From positions 40,843 to 104,842 of the forward strand of contig CAIYYN010000059.1 in NCBI GenBank assembly GCA_903930435.1: DNA of 64,000 bases, written 5' to 3'. Below the pieces are notes generated by a model, which worked only from the letters and a program-made list of their open reading frames with translations, did no database searches and was not told where the DNA came from. Origin of the DNA: an uncultured Hyphomicrobiales bacterium. Lineage in GTDB: Bacteria > Pseudomonadota > Alphaproteobacteria > Rhizobiales > Ancalomicrobiaceae. Positions 18,543 to 27,371 of this stretch are shown here, piece after piece (position 1 is the first letter of the stretch; every line of letters starts with the position of its first letter). The position numbers were made by a program, and so were the translations under genes.

Positions 18543-21500
18543 GTGCCCAAGATTACCAAGATCCTTGCCGCCAATCGCTCCGAAATCGCGATCCGCGTGT
18601 TCCGCGCCGCCAACGAGCTCGACATCAAGACGGTCGCGATCTTCGCCGAAGAGGACAAGCTGGCACTGCACCGGTTCAAGGCCGACGAGGCCTATCAGGT
18701 CGGCAAGGGATTGGGACCGATCGAGGCCTATCTCTCGATCCCGGAAGTGATCCGGGTCGCCAAGGAAGCCAAGGTCGACGCCATCCACCCCGGGTATGGC
18801 TTCCTGTCGGAAAGCCCGGAATTCGCCGAGGCCTGCGCCGAGGCCGGCATCATCTTCATCGGCCCATCGCCACAGACGATGCGCATGCTTGGCAACAAGG
18901 TCGCAGCGCGCAATCTGGCGATTTCCGTTGGCGTTCCGGTGATGCCCGCCACCGATCCGCTGCCGGATGACATGGAGACAATCAAGGCCGAAGCGCTGCG
19001 GATCGGCTACCCCGTCATGCTCAAGGCGTCCTGGGGCGGTGGCGGTCGTGGCATGCGCGTCATCCGTGACGAAGCCCAGTTGCTGCGGGATGTGGTCGCC
19101 GCCAAGCGTGAGGCCAAGGCCGCCTTCGGCAAGGACGAGATCTATCTGGAAAAACTCGTCGAACAGGCGCGACATATCGAAGTCCAGGTGCTCGGCGATA
19201 CCCATGGCAATACGGTGCATCTCTTCGAGCGCGACTGCTCGGTGCAGCGTCGCCACCAGAAGGTCGTGGAACGCGCACCAGCGCCGTATCTGGCACAAAG
19301 CCAGCGCGATGAACTCTGCGGCTATGCGCTGAAGATCGCGGCTGCGACCAATTATGTCGGCGCAGGAACCGTCGAATTCCTGATGGATGCGGCAACCGGC
19401 CATTTCTACTTCATCGAGGTCAATCCGCGCATCCAGGTCGAACATACGGTGACAGAAGTCGTCACAGGCATCGACATCGTGAAGGCGCAGATTCACATCC
19501 TTGAAGGCGAAGCCATTGGCACGGAAGCCTCCGGTGTGCCCGCTCAGGCCGATATCCGCCTCAACGGTCACGCGCTGCAATGCCGTATCACGACAGAAGA
19601 TCCCGACAATAATTTCGTGCCGGATTACGGTCGCATCACCGCCTATCGCGGCGCGAATGGTTTCGGCATCCGGCTCGACGGTGGCACGGCCTATTCCGGC
19701 GCGGTGATCACGCGGTTCTATGACCCGATGCTGGAAAAGGTCACCGCCTGGGCACCCTCGCCGCTCGAAGCCATCCGCCGCATGGATCGTGCCGTGCGTG
19801 AGTTCCGTATTCGCGGCGTCGCGACCAACCTTACGTTCCTTGAGAACATCATCGGCCATCCGAAATTCCAGAACAACCAGTACACGACACGCTTCATCGA
19901 CGAGACGCCTGAGCTGTTCCAGGGCGCAAAGCGGCGGGACCGTGCGACCAAATTGCTGTCGTTCATCGCAGATGTCACCGTCAACGGACACCCGGAAGTG
20001 CGCGGCCGCGCCAAACCGGCTGACGGCATCCTGCCCCCTGTGCTGCCGCAGTTCGCTGATCCCGGCACCGAAGGTACCAAGTCGATCTTTGATCGTCTGG
20101 GTCGCAAGGGATTTGCGGAGTGGATGAAGGCGCAGCAGCGCGTGCTCGTGACCGACACGTCCATGCGCGATGCCCATCAGTCGCTGCTGGCAACGCGCAT
20201 GCGCAGCCATGATATCGTGACCGCCGCGCCTGCCTATAACAGTGGTCTGCGCGGTCTGTTGTCGCTGGAATGCTGGGGTGGCGCGACCTTCGACGTGGCG
20301 ATGCGCTTCCTGACCGAAGACCCGTGGGAGCGGCTGCGTAAGATCCGCGCTGGCGCACCCGACATCCTGCTGCAAATGCTGCTGCGCGGCGCAAACGGTG
20401 TCGGTTACGCTAACTATCCCGACAATGCCGTCGCCTTCTTCGTCCGTCAGGCGGCAACCAACGGCATCGATCTCTTCCGGATCTTTGACGCGCTCAACTG
20501 GATCGAGAACATCAAGCCCGCGATTGCTGCCGTCGCCGCCGAGGGCAAGCTCGCCGAAGCCGCGATCTGCTATACCGGCGACATTCTCGATCCCGACCGG
20601 GCCAAATACAGCCTTTCCTATTACGTCAATCTGGCCAAGGAACTGGAGGCATCCGGTGCCGATATCATCGGTATCAAGGACATGGCGGGCCTGTTGAAGC
20701 CCGCCGCTGCCCGCGTGCTCGTGAAGGCGCTGAAGGAAGAAGTCGGCCTGCCCCTGCACTTTCACACCCATGATACCTCCGGGATCGCGGGTGCGTCGAT
20801 CATCGCCGCCGTTGAAGCGGGCGTGGATGCCGTCGATGCCGCGATGGATTCGCTGTCGGGCATGACGTCGCAGCCCTGCCTTGGCTCCATCGTCGAAGCC
20901 CTGCGCGGCACGGACCGGTCGACGGGCCTCGATCCCGCAGCGATCCGCAAGCTGTCCTTCTACTGGGAAGCTGTCCGCAACCAGTATCTCGCGTTTGAGA
21001 GCGATCTCAAATCCGGTGCCTCGGAAGTCTACCTGCACGAAATGCCGGGCGGTCAGTTCACCAACCTGAAGGAACAGGCCCGTTCGCTCGGACTGGAGGC
21101 ACGCTGGCACGAAGTCGCCGAGACCTATGCCGAGGTCAATCGCATGTTCGGCGATATCGTCAAGGTCACGCCGACGTCGAAGGTCGTCGGGGATATGGCG
21201 CTGTCGATGATTGCGGCGGGGTTGACCCGCGCCGATATCGAAAACCCGGACAAGGAAGTCGCATTCCCGGAGTCGGTTGTCCAACTCATGCGCGGTGATC
21301 TCGGACAGCCGCCGGGCGGCTGGCCGCAGGCATTGCAGGCGAAGGTCCTGAAAGGCCAGACACCCTCCACCGTCCGTCCGGGCGCAATCATGGCCCCCGC
21401 CGATCTCGATGCCCTGCGAGCCGAAGTTGCGCAAAAGACCGGACGCGATATTGCCTCCGTCGCGGATACGGACCTTGCGTCCTACATCATGTATCCGAAG

Positions 21501-21992
21501 GTTTTCATCGATTTCGCCCGCATGCAGGACCTCTACGGACCCACTGAAATCCTGCCTACCCCTGTCTATTTCTATGGCCTGAAACCCGGCGAAGATGCCC
21601 AGTTCTCGCTTGAGGCGGGCAAGACGCTGGTATTGTTGACGCAAGCTATTGGCGAAACCGACGAGGAGGGGCAGGTCAAGGTCTTCTTCGAGCTGAACGG
21701 TCAGCCACGCATCGTGAAGGTGCCGAACCGCTCCGTTGCCTCGACCATCGTCGCCCGGCGCAAGGCCGAAGACGGCAATCCAGCCCACGTCGCCGCGCCG
21801 ATGCCGGGGATTGTTTCGTCAGTCGCGATCAAGGCGGGTCAACCGATCAAGGCCGGTGACGTGTTGCTCTCCATCGAGGCGATGAAGATGGAGACCATGC
21901 TGCACGCTGACCGAGACGGCACGATTGCGGAAATCCTTGTCCATGCAGGCTCGGCGATTGATGCCAAGGACCTGCTGGTGGTGATCGGTTAA
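18543..21992 (+). CDS. pyc: pyruvate carboxylase
   Basis: Biotin- and ATP-dependent enzyme forming oxaloacetate from pyruvate and bicarbonate, the main anaplerotic step. One polypeptide of about 1149 residues with the standard order: biotin carboxylase (1-460, ATP-grasp with KASWGGGGRGMRVI, FIEVNPRIQVEHTVTEVV), carboxyltransferase (about 535-820, with VTDTSMRDAHQSLLATRMRS and the metal-binding HFHTHDTSG), the allosteric/PC tetramerisation region, and a C-terminal biotinyl domain with Lys1115 in EAMKMETM. The GTG at 18543 (VPKITKILAANRSE) matches homologue N-termini; a GTG at 18531 is also in frame, with AGAAGG before it. Transcribed divergently from the asparaginase operon. With PPDK at 36.6 kb it can support gluconeogenic or C4-acid carbon flow. 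Confidence 0.97.
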   Translation: MPKITKILAANRSEIAIRVFRAANELDIKTVAIFAEEDKLALHRFKADEAYQVGKGLGPIEAYLSIPEVIRVAKEAKVDAIHPGYGFLSESPEFAEACAEAGIIFIGPSPQTMRMLGNKVAARNLAISVGVPVMPATDPLPDDMETIKAEALRIGYPVMLKASWGGGGRGMRVIRDEAQLLRDVVAAKREAKAAFGKDEIYLEKLVEQARHIEVQVLGDTHGNTVHLFERDCSVQRRHQKVVERAPAPYLAQSQRDELCGYALKIAAATNYVGAGTVEFLMDAATGHFYFIEVNPRIQVEHTVTEVVTGIDIVKAQIHILEGEAIGTEASGVPAQADIRLNGHALQCRITTEDPDNNFVPDYGRITAYRGANGFGIRLDGGTAYSGAVITRFYDPMLEKVTAWAPSPLEAIRRMDRAVREFRIRGVATNLTFLENIIGHPKFQNNQYTTRFIDETPELFQGAKRRDRATKLLSFIADVTVNGHPEVRGRAKPADGILPPVLPQFADPGTEGTKSIFDRLGRKGFAEWMKAQQRVLVTDTSMRDAHQSLLATRMRSHDIVTAAPAYNSGLRGLLSLECWGGATFDVAMRFLTEDPWERLRKIRAGAPDILLQMLLRGANGVGYANYPDNAVAFFVRQAATNGIDLFRIFDALNWIENIKPAIAAVAAEGKLAEAAICYTGDILDPDRAKYSLSYYVNLAKELEASGADIIGIKDMAGLLKPAAARVLVKALKEEVGLPLHFHTHDTSGIAGASIIAAVEAGVDAVDAAMDSLSGMTSQPCLGSIVEALRGTDRSTGLDPAAIRKLSFYWEAVRNQYLAFESDLKSGASEVYLHEMPGGQFTNLKEQARSLGLEARWHEVAETYAEVNRMFGDIVKVTPTSKVVGDMALSMIAAGLTRADIENPDKEVAFPESVVQLMRGDLGQPPGGWPQALQAKVLKGQTPSTVRPGAIMAPADLDALRAEVAQKTGRDIASVADTDLASYIMYPKVFIDFARMQDLYGPTEILPTPVYFYGLKPGEDAQFSLEAGKTLVLLTQAIGETDEEGQVKVFFELNGQPRIVKVPNRSVASTIVARRKAEDGNPAHVAAPMPGIVSSVAIKAGQPIKAGDVLLSIEAMKMETMLHADRDGTIAEILVHAGSAIDAKDLLVVIG

Positions 21993-22111
21993 CGGCAAAC
22001 CGGCGGCGCTATGGATGCGATCAGGCATCCGTCCGTAGCCTTACTTAGCCGACGCGTCACGGCCCCGTCATTCCATGCCGCTAGCCTCTCGGTTGAACCG
22101 GGAGGCGCATC

Positions 22112-22357
22112 ATGGATACCGAAGTCACCAACGACATGTCCGAACTTGATCAGCTGCAGTCTGACTATCAGGCAGCAGTCGAACACTGGATTGAAGCGAT
22201 CCGTGCGGAAGCTGCGCTGGCATCAAAGCCGCATTCCGTCGAAGAACTCGACGCCTGGGAAGCGGCATTCTTTCACCAGGAAGAACTGCGCGAAAAGGTC
22301 AAGCTGGCCAAACTCGCCTATGAAGACGGCCTCCGGGCAAAATTCTATCAGTTCTGA
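22112..22357 (+). CDS. small conserved helical protein, unknown function
   Basis: An 81-residue acidic protein starting MDTEVTNDMSELDQLQSD, almost entirely predicted helix by composition, with two Trp and Glu/Lys/Ala-rich heptad-like spacing (VEHWIEAIRAEAALA, EELREKVKLAKLAYEDGLRA). A GGGAGG site precedes the ATG. Similar small proteins occur in Hyphomicrobiales genomes from memory, without a known role. It follows pyc by 120 nt on the same strand and could share its transcript. Confidence 0.7.
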   Translation: MDTEVTNDMSELDQLQSDYQAAVEHWIEAIRAEAALASKPHSVEELDAWEAAFFHQEELREKVKLAKLAYEDGLRAKFYQF

Positions 22358-22429
22358 AGTTTAAGACCTGATCCCCGGTTCAAGCCGCAGACGCTGAGCC
22401 GGGGATAGACTGAACGAGGGTCGACCCTG

Positions 22430-23572
22430 TCATGTCGACTGGAACGGGCCGCGCTTCAGCACCCTGTCGCGGATCTTGACCGCGTATCCAGCCTGTTTTG
22501 GCCAGAACGAATAGGCCTCGTCGACAGCACCAAGCGTGCGGGCGGCATTGAGCGGCCATTGCGGATCGTCAAGCGCGGTTCGGGCAAGTGCCACCATGTC
22601 CGCGTCGCCAGAGGTGATGATTGCTTCCGCCTCATGCGCATCGTTGATCAGGCCGACGGCCATCGTCGGTATCCCGGCCCCGTCCCTGACTGCCTTTGCC
22701 AACGGCGCCTGATAATTTGGCTCCGGCTTGACCCGCGCCCCTTCAAAGCCGCCGGATGAGCAATCGATGATGTCGACGCCGAGCGTCTTCAGCTCCCGAC
22801 ACAGTACGATACTGTCCTCGACTGTCCAGCCCCCTTCGATCGCGTCCTGCACGGACAGGCGAACCGCGAGTGCCTTCGTCTGCGGCCAGACCGCCCTGAC
22901 CGCTTCGACGACCTCGAGCGGAAACCGCATGCGATTGGCAAGCGACCCGCCGTAGGCATCGTCACGCTTGTTGGCGACGGGTGACAGAAACTGATTGAGC
23001 AGATAGCCGTGCGCGGCATGAACTTCGACGAGATCGAACCCCGCCGCATCCGCACGCCTGGCGGACGCGACAAAGGCATCCCGGATCGCGCCAAGTTCGG
23101 CAACGCTGAGCGCATGCGGCACCTTGTAGATCGACGGCTCGGCTGTGTGACGCACGGCGCTAGGTGCGACCGGAACCCAGTCCGCATAGCCGACAGCGGC
23201 CTTTTCGTCCTCGCGCTCCGGCACGCCATTGCGCCACGGGATCAGCGAGGAGGCCTTGCGTCCGGCATGGGCAAGCTGAATGCCAGCCGCTGTCCCTTGA
23301 GAGTGCAGGAACGCGACAATTCGCTTCAATGGCGCAATCTGGTCATCGTTCCAGAAGCCGAGATCGCCATAGGTGATCCGCCCCTCTTCGGTGACCGACG
23401 TGGCCTCGACGATCACCAGCCCGAAGCCGCCGATGGCGAAGCGGGCCAGATGGGCGAAATGCCAGTCGTCGGCCATGCCGTCGACCGACGAATATTGGCA
23501 CATGGGTGCAACGGCAACGCGATTTTTCAGCGTGACGGACTTGATCGAATAAGGCGAGAGAAGCTTGCTCAT
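22430..23572 (-). CDS. NADH:flavin oxidoreductase (Old Yellow Enzyme, YqjM-type)
   Basis: FMN-dependent reductase of activated C=C bonds in electrophiles and xenobiotics. The YqjM-class signature AVAPMCQYSSVDGMADDWHF supplies the redox-sensing Cys and Tyr near the flavin. VEVHAAHGYLLNQFLSP contains the His-His substrate-binding pair, and the C-terminal phosphate-binding segment reads ADMVALARTALDDPQW. Length is 380 residues. Start at 23572 (MSKLLSPYSIKS) with GAGGGG upstream; the longer frame adds 16 non-homologous residues. About 95 nt downstream of the flavin monooxygenase-like gene on the same strand, so co-transcription is possible. Confidence 0.92.
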   Translation of the reverse strand: MSKLLSPYSIKSVTLKNRVAVAPMCQYSSVDGMADDWHFAHLARFAIGGFGLVIVEATSVTEEGRITYGDLGFWNDDQIAPLKRIVAFLHSQGTAAGIQLAHAGRKASSLIPWRNGVPEREDEKAAVGYADWVPVAPSAVRHTAEPSIYKVPHALSVAELGAIRDAFVASARRADAAGFDLVEVHAAHGYLLNQFLSPVANKRDDAYGGSLANRMRFPLEVVEAVRAVWPQTKALAVRLSVQDAIEGGWTVEDSIVLCRELKTLGVDIIDCSSGGFEGARVKPEPNYQAPLAKAVRDGAGIPTMAVGLINDAHEAEAIITSGDADMVALARTALDDPQWPLNAARTLGAVDEAYSFWPKQAGYAVKIRDRVLKRGPFQST

Positions 23573-23668
23573 GCCCCTCATGTGCACGGGGAATGCCGCG
23601 GGGTCAACCGTTGTTTCCATGCAGGTTTCGCAAGCGCGCGCGCCGAAAATGCGGGACCAATTCTGAGG

Positions 23669-24895
23669 TCAGCTTCGCCCGGCGATATGCGCGGCAATAG
23701 AGGCTGCATCATGCCAGACACCCCAGATGAACGGCGAAGCGCGCCGTGTCAGCCAGGCCAATCCGATGAAATAAAGCCCCGGCACCTCGGCCACCCCCTG
23801 TGAGTGCTTCGGTCGCCCCTTGTCATCGAAGATATCGAGCTTGATCCAGCTGAAATCGAGCGCATAGCCCGTCGCCCAGATGATCGATGTGACGCCGGTC
23901 GCCTTGAGATCAAGCTCGCGCAGCGGATGGACGAGGCAGGCCGGATCGGGCTGTTTCTGCCGGGCTTCCGGTTCCTCCGGGAAATCGAGGCCGTTGTCGC
24001 GGATATAGGCGTCCGCCGCATCAAGCATGGACAGGAGATTGGCGTCGCCATTGAGGACGTTTCTTGGCAGATCATCCGCGAACAGGATCCTGCCATCGAC
24101 ATAGCGGTCCGTCATGCCGACAAGCGTGATGCCGCTGTTGCCGAGCTTGCGGAAATCGACGGTATGGCCCCCGTCCGCGCCGCTGACCGCGATGGTCACG
24201 TGTTCCAGTCCCGGTCGCGACGCCTTCAGGTCCCAGAGTCCCAGCACCCCGAGCCACCAGCAGAAATCCTTGCCACGATAGCGACGCGGCGGGCGATCAT
24301 GGGGACCCACCGACAGATAGACCTGCCGTCCCGCCTTTTGCAGTTCGGCGGCGATCTGCACGCCCGATGAGCCAGCCCCGATGACGAGCACGCCGCCGTC
24401 GCGCAATTGCGCGGGATTGAGGTAACCGGATGAGTGGATCTGCACGAGACCGGCGGTGTCCGGCACCAGCGGCGGAATGATCGGGCGCTGAAAGGGGCCG
24501 GTTGCGACGACGACCTTGTCTGCGAGAATCGTGCCCGTCGACGTCTCCACGACAAAGCCCTTGTCGCCCTCGCCACGCGTCAGGCTGGTCACCTCGACGC
24601 CACAGCGCACCGGCGCGCCAATCTCGCGGGCGTGTTCTTCAAGGTACTCGACTACCATCGACGCAGGCGTGAAACCATCGGGATCAATGTGATCAAACGT
24701 CTTGCTGGCAAAGCGGTCATGCCAGGCAGGCCCATTGGCCACCAGCGAATCCCACCGTTCCGAGCGCCAGCGCTCGGCAATCCGGCTGCGTTCGACGACC
24801 AGATGCGGCACGCCGTGCTTGCCCAGATGCTCGCTCGTCGCAATCCCCGCTTGGCCCGCGCCGATCACCAAAGTCCCGACTTTTTCCATTGGCAA
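23669..24895 (-). CDS. flavin-containing monooxygenase-like oxidoreductase
   Basis: FAD/NAD(P)H-dependent enzyme of the FMO/YUCCA-like superfamily. The FAD-binding GAGQAGIATSEHLG is at the N-terminus, the NADPH-binding GAGSSGVQIAAELQKAG lies near residue 175, and ATGYALDFSWIKLD and the PGLYFIGLAWLTRRA end are typical of the C-terminal FAD contact. Length 408 suits the small single-chain FMOs. The substrate is unknown; relatives oxidise indole-pyruvate, amines or sulfides. It precedes the Old Yellow Enzyme gene on the same strand, so both may act in xenobiotic or stress metabolism. Confidence 0.85.
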   Translation of the reverse strand: MPMEKVGTLVIGAGQAGIATSEHLGKHGVPHLVVERSRIAERWRSERWDSLVANGPAWHDRFASKTFDHIDPDGFTPASMVVEYLEEHAREIGAPVRCGVEVTSLTRGEGDKGFVVETSTGTILADKVVVATGPFQRPIIPPLVPDTAGLVQIHSSGYLNPAQLRDGGVLVIGAGSSGVQIAAELQKAGRQVYLSVGPHDRPPRRYRGKDFCWWLGVLGLWDLKASRPGLEHVTIAVSGADGGHTVDFRKLGNSGITLVGMTDRYVDGRILFADDLPRNVLNGDANLLSMLDAADAYIRDNGLDFPEEPEARQKQPDPACLVHPLRELDLKATGVTSIIWATGYALDFSWIKLDIFDDKGRPKHSQGVAEVPGLYFIGLAWLTRRASPFIWGVWHDAASIAAHIAGRS

Positions 24896-25132
24896 TTCAG
24901 CCCCTCAGCGCCCGGTCGCATCCCGCTTCTACAAAGGGCTAAACTAACCACGTGGTCGGCTTCAGGAAAACAGAATTTTGATGACGATCTGGTTTGCTTT
25001 TTTGAGATGGAGGAGCGGCTCGATTGCCGGATCACAACCGTTCACCGACGCTGACCGACGCTAGTTCTCAGTCAAGTGAGCCATCGGGCCTAAGTGGGTG
25101 CGAACCAACACAATGCCGATGCGCTCTTGAGA

Positions 25133-26548
25133 TCAGTAAGCCAGCCAAGCGTAGAGATAGAGCGTGTTGTTGTCGCGCGCGTTCCGACCTGCCCCGTCAT
25201 AATTCGAACTTGACCCGTTGAACCTGTCAAACATCGTGTATTGCAGGCCAATTCGCGCGTTAGCCCAAGGCCAGGGCTCCGGCGAACCGTGGCTGAACGG
25301 GAGATAGGCGACCTCGAAGATGAAGCCGTCCGAATTGGGGCTGCTGGTGTTTGAGAAACCGCCAAAGGCCCCATTGGCTGCGGCGTTTCCGTTGATGTTG
25401 TAGAGATCGAAGTTGTTACTTCCAGAAATATTGAAATAGGCAACCGTAGCGCTGTACGTATTATCATACGTATAGCTCGTCGACGCCTTGAAGCTGTTCA
25501 GGTAATTGTTCAATTGGGTCGTATTTGACTGGGCGAAAGTTGAAGACAGATGCTGGAATTCGTAGATATTGGACAACCGAAAGCTGACGGCATGGACATC
25601 GGCAATATATTGGTATTGCGCATCGAAGCCAAGGTCGGTCAGCTGATTCGCGCCGAATGATCTTTGGTTGCCCGGGTAAATCTGCGCCGTCATGCCGAAC
25701 GTGCCAAGCTCAAGTGAATGGTTTCCCCAGTTCGGTTCGATGGCGAGGCGCCAATAGGGTGAGACCGTCTTCAGGGCGTCGGACCCGCTTGAGTCGATCC
25801 CCAGATTCGAAAGCACGGCTGGCGAGAGCGATTGGTAACCCGTGAGCTCGGCGTAGATCATATCATTCCAGAACGTGTAAGCGCCGACACCTGCGACCTT
25901 GGCGGCAAAATTGCCTTCGATCATCGTAGCCGCTCCGGGTTTCGGACCGAGCGATGAAGCCGCATAGGGAAACCCCCAGGCCGGTGTCGTGTTCCAGACA
26001 TCCTGTACCGTCGGATTATTGTGCACGGTCAGGCCGTAGGTCAGGTTTGTATCGCCGATCTTCGTCTGATCCGCATAGCGGATATCGGTATTGTCCCAGG
26101 TGATCTTAGTCGAAGCCCTGGAATAGGTGGCCTGAACGAAAGCGCCAACATTTCCGTAAATCTGACCACCATAGAAAATACTGGCCTGATCCGGAAAGAA
26201 ATTATCATTTAGCTTGGTTGCTGGTGCGGGAGGAGACGATTGCCCCTTTTGCGTATTATTGTAGCTGCCAAGCAGCATCGCGGCGAAAGCCGGCAGATTG
26301 CTGTCTCCGCCTTGCATTGTATATCCGTTCAGCTTGAAACGACGGCCGAACGGCGTGAGTTCAGGGAACGCCGTGTGGCAGGCGGCGCATGGTTGGCCCG
26401 TCTGTCGGGCAAACGAGGGAACCGCGGACGCTGGCTCGATCGTGAGGGTCGTGACCACGGCGAAGCTCGCAAGCACCGCGCAACACATGGCTAACAAGTA
26501 GCGGCGGAAGCCATCGACCAAGGTCCGATCATTCAATCGCTTCAACAT
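25133..26548 (-). CDS. Cyc2-like monoheme cytochrome c/porin fusion
   Basis: Predicted outer-membrane protein of 471 residues. A signal peptide (cleavage likely after Ala42, EPASA) is followed directly by PSFARQTGQPCAACH with one c-type heme site (Cys54, Cys57, His58) and then FPELTPFGRRFKLNGYT. The remaining ~390 residues have alternating, aromatic-rich strands and end in an aromatic-bounded strand (LYLYAWLAY), as expected of a ~16-strand beta-barrel. This architecture and the PSFARQTG-CxxCH-P-L-FG-FK pattern are those of Cyc2, the iron-oxidising cytochrome-porin of Acidithiobacillus and neutrophilic iron oxidisers, and of related uncharacterised proteobacterial proteins. Function as iron oxidase is inference. 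It is divergent from the HiPIP gene, with an FNR/FixK-type box between them. AGGGA precedes the ATG. Confidence 0.8.
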   Translation of the reverse strand: MLKRLNDRTLVDGFRRYLLAMCCAVLASFAVVTTLTIEPASAVPSFARQTGQPCAACHTAFPELTPFGRRFKLNGYTMQGGDSNLPAFAAMLLGSYNNTQKGQSSPPAPATKLNDNFFPDQASIFYGGQIYGNVGAFVQATYSRASTKITWDNTDIRYADQTKIGDTNLTYGLTVHNNPTVQDVWNTTPAWGFPYAASSLGPKPGAATMIEGNFAAKVAGVGAYTFWNDMIYAELTGYQSLSPAVLSNLGIDSSGSDALKTVSPYWRLAIEPNWGNHSLELGTFGMTAQIYPGNQRSFGANQLTDLGFDAQYQYIADVHAVSFRLSNIYEFQHLSSTFAQSNTTQLNNYLNSFKASTSYTYDNTYSATVAYFNISGSNNFDLYNINGNAAANGAFGGFSNTSSPNSDGFIFEVAYLPFSHGSPEPWPWANARIGLQYTMFDRFNGSSSNYDGAGRNARDNNTLYLYAWLAY

Positions 26549-26872
26549 CGCTTAATCCCTCGAAACCTTCGATAAAATAGGACCCATGGACATTACAAAA
26601 TATTAATTCAGTTGTTTACGAGTATTACTACGTAATTTAAGGTTAAAACGATACAAGTACACTCTCTGTTGGTACTTACGTATTAATACGAACAATTTTT
26701 ATTACCGATGATATTGATCCGCATCAAACAGGCTTCCTTGGTTTTTGGTTAGATTTCATTGCGCTTTTCTATTGAGCTATCTGAGCGCCATCCGGAATGA
26801 ACTTAGCGTTGGTTCCGGTTGCCGCGCATGCGACACCATTAAATTCAACCGCTTCCGCGAAGGGATCCAATC
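26549..26872. other. divergent promoter region, cyc2-like/HiPIP
   Basis: An AT-rich region of 324 bases that must carry both promoters. It contains a TTGAT-N4-ATCAA box (26714-26727) listed separately. No coding frame has support here. Confidence 0.5.
26714..26727. promoter_or_regulatory. FNR/FixK-type binding site
   Basis: The sequence TTGAT-CCGC-ATCAA is a perfect inverted repeat matching the FNR/FixK/Anr consensus. It lies 166 bp before the cyc2-like start and 146 bp before the HiPIP start, within a divergent intergenic region, so either or both could be controlled by low oxygen. Matching the consensus is visible; the regulator and direction are inferred. Confidence 0.65.
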
Positions 26873-27145
26873 ATGGCGCAACCAACGGACCACTCCGAAC
26901 AGACCCGCCGCACCCTGCTTCGGCTCGCGTCGGGCCTCGGTGCCGCATCTCTTCTTGCGATGTCGACCGACAAGGCGCTTGCTGCCAAGGCGTCAAAAGC
27001 CTCGGTAGGCTATCAGGACACGCCCAAGGCCGACCACAATTGCGCAAACTGTTCGCTCTTCCAGTCACCGAACGTGTGCAAGACAGTCGATGGCGACGTC
27101 AGCCCCAATGGCTGGTGCCGAATCTGGGTGAAGAAGGCTGCTTGA
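26873..27145 (+). CDS. high-potential iron-sulfur protein (HiPIP)
   Basis: Small periplasmic electron carrier with one [4Fe-4S] cluster. A twin-arginine signal (QTRRTLLRLASGLGAASLLA) indicates export in folded form, with cleavage near ALAAKA. Four cysteines are at 57, 60, 69 and 82 (NCANCSLF, NVCKTV, GWCRIWV), with the GDVSPNGWC segment characteristic of HiPIPs. The spacing between the second and third Cys is short, as in compact HiPIPs. Length 90 residues including signal. The RBS GAAGGGATCC precedes the ATG. It sits divergently to a Cyc2-like cytochrome-porin, so it could take electrons from it in the periplasm. Confidence 0.9.
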   Translation: MAQPTDHSEQTRRTLLRLASGLGAASLLAMSTDKALAAKASKASVGYQDTPKADHNCANCSLFQSPNVCKTVDGDVSPNGWCRIWVKKAA

Positions 27146-27176
27146 ACGACCGGCACTCTGTCACTCGACGGCCAAG

Positions 27177-27248
27177 CTAGCGCCACCTGTCACGTTCGCC
27201 TTTCTTGGTGATCTTGACGGGTGGCGCAACGTCGATCGTTGTCGGCAT
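27177..27248 (-). CDS. possible 23-residue small basic peptide downstream of tRNA-Gln
   Basis: Minus-strand frame starting ATG and reading MPTTIDVAPPVKITKKGERD then RWR before TAG. The frame stays open upstream to about 27297 (VEVRILYE precedes the ATG), so an earlier unconventional start is possible. No strong RBS. It is downstream of tRNA-Gln on the same strand. A GCGCCACC / GGTGGCGC inverted repeat (27180-27187 with 27220-27227) lies within it, so it could be a structured RNA tail instead. Low confidence. Confidence 0.25.
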   Translation of the reverse strand: MPTTIDVAPPVKITKKGERDRWR

Positions 27249-27296
27249 CTCATACAGGATCCGGACTTCAACCTTTTGATTTATAATATTAAAATC

Positions 27297-27371
27297 TGGA
27301 TGGGGCGGAAGGGATCGAACCTTCGAATGGCGGAATCAAAATCCGCTGCCTTACCGCTTGGCTACGCCCCA
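27297..27371 (-). tRNA. tRNA-Gln (anticodon TTG)
   Basis: On the minus strand: acceptor stem TGGGGCG with CGCCCCA, D-arm AGCCAAGCGGTAAGGC, anticodon stem GCGGA/TCCGC with loop TTTTGAT giving TTG, and T-arm GAAGGTTCGATCCCTTC. The discriminator is T and CCA is encoded (27297-27299). All stems pair. Confidence 0.95.

Noticed and set aside
18489..21788. Open frame of nearly 1100 codons antisense to pyruvate carboxylase
   Set aside because: It mirrors the codon bias of pyc, has no RBS or recognisable domain, and pyc itself is unmistakable.
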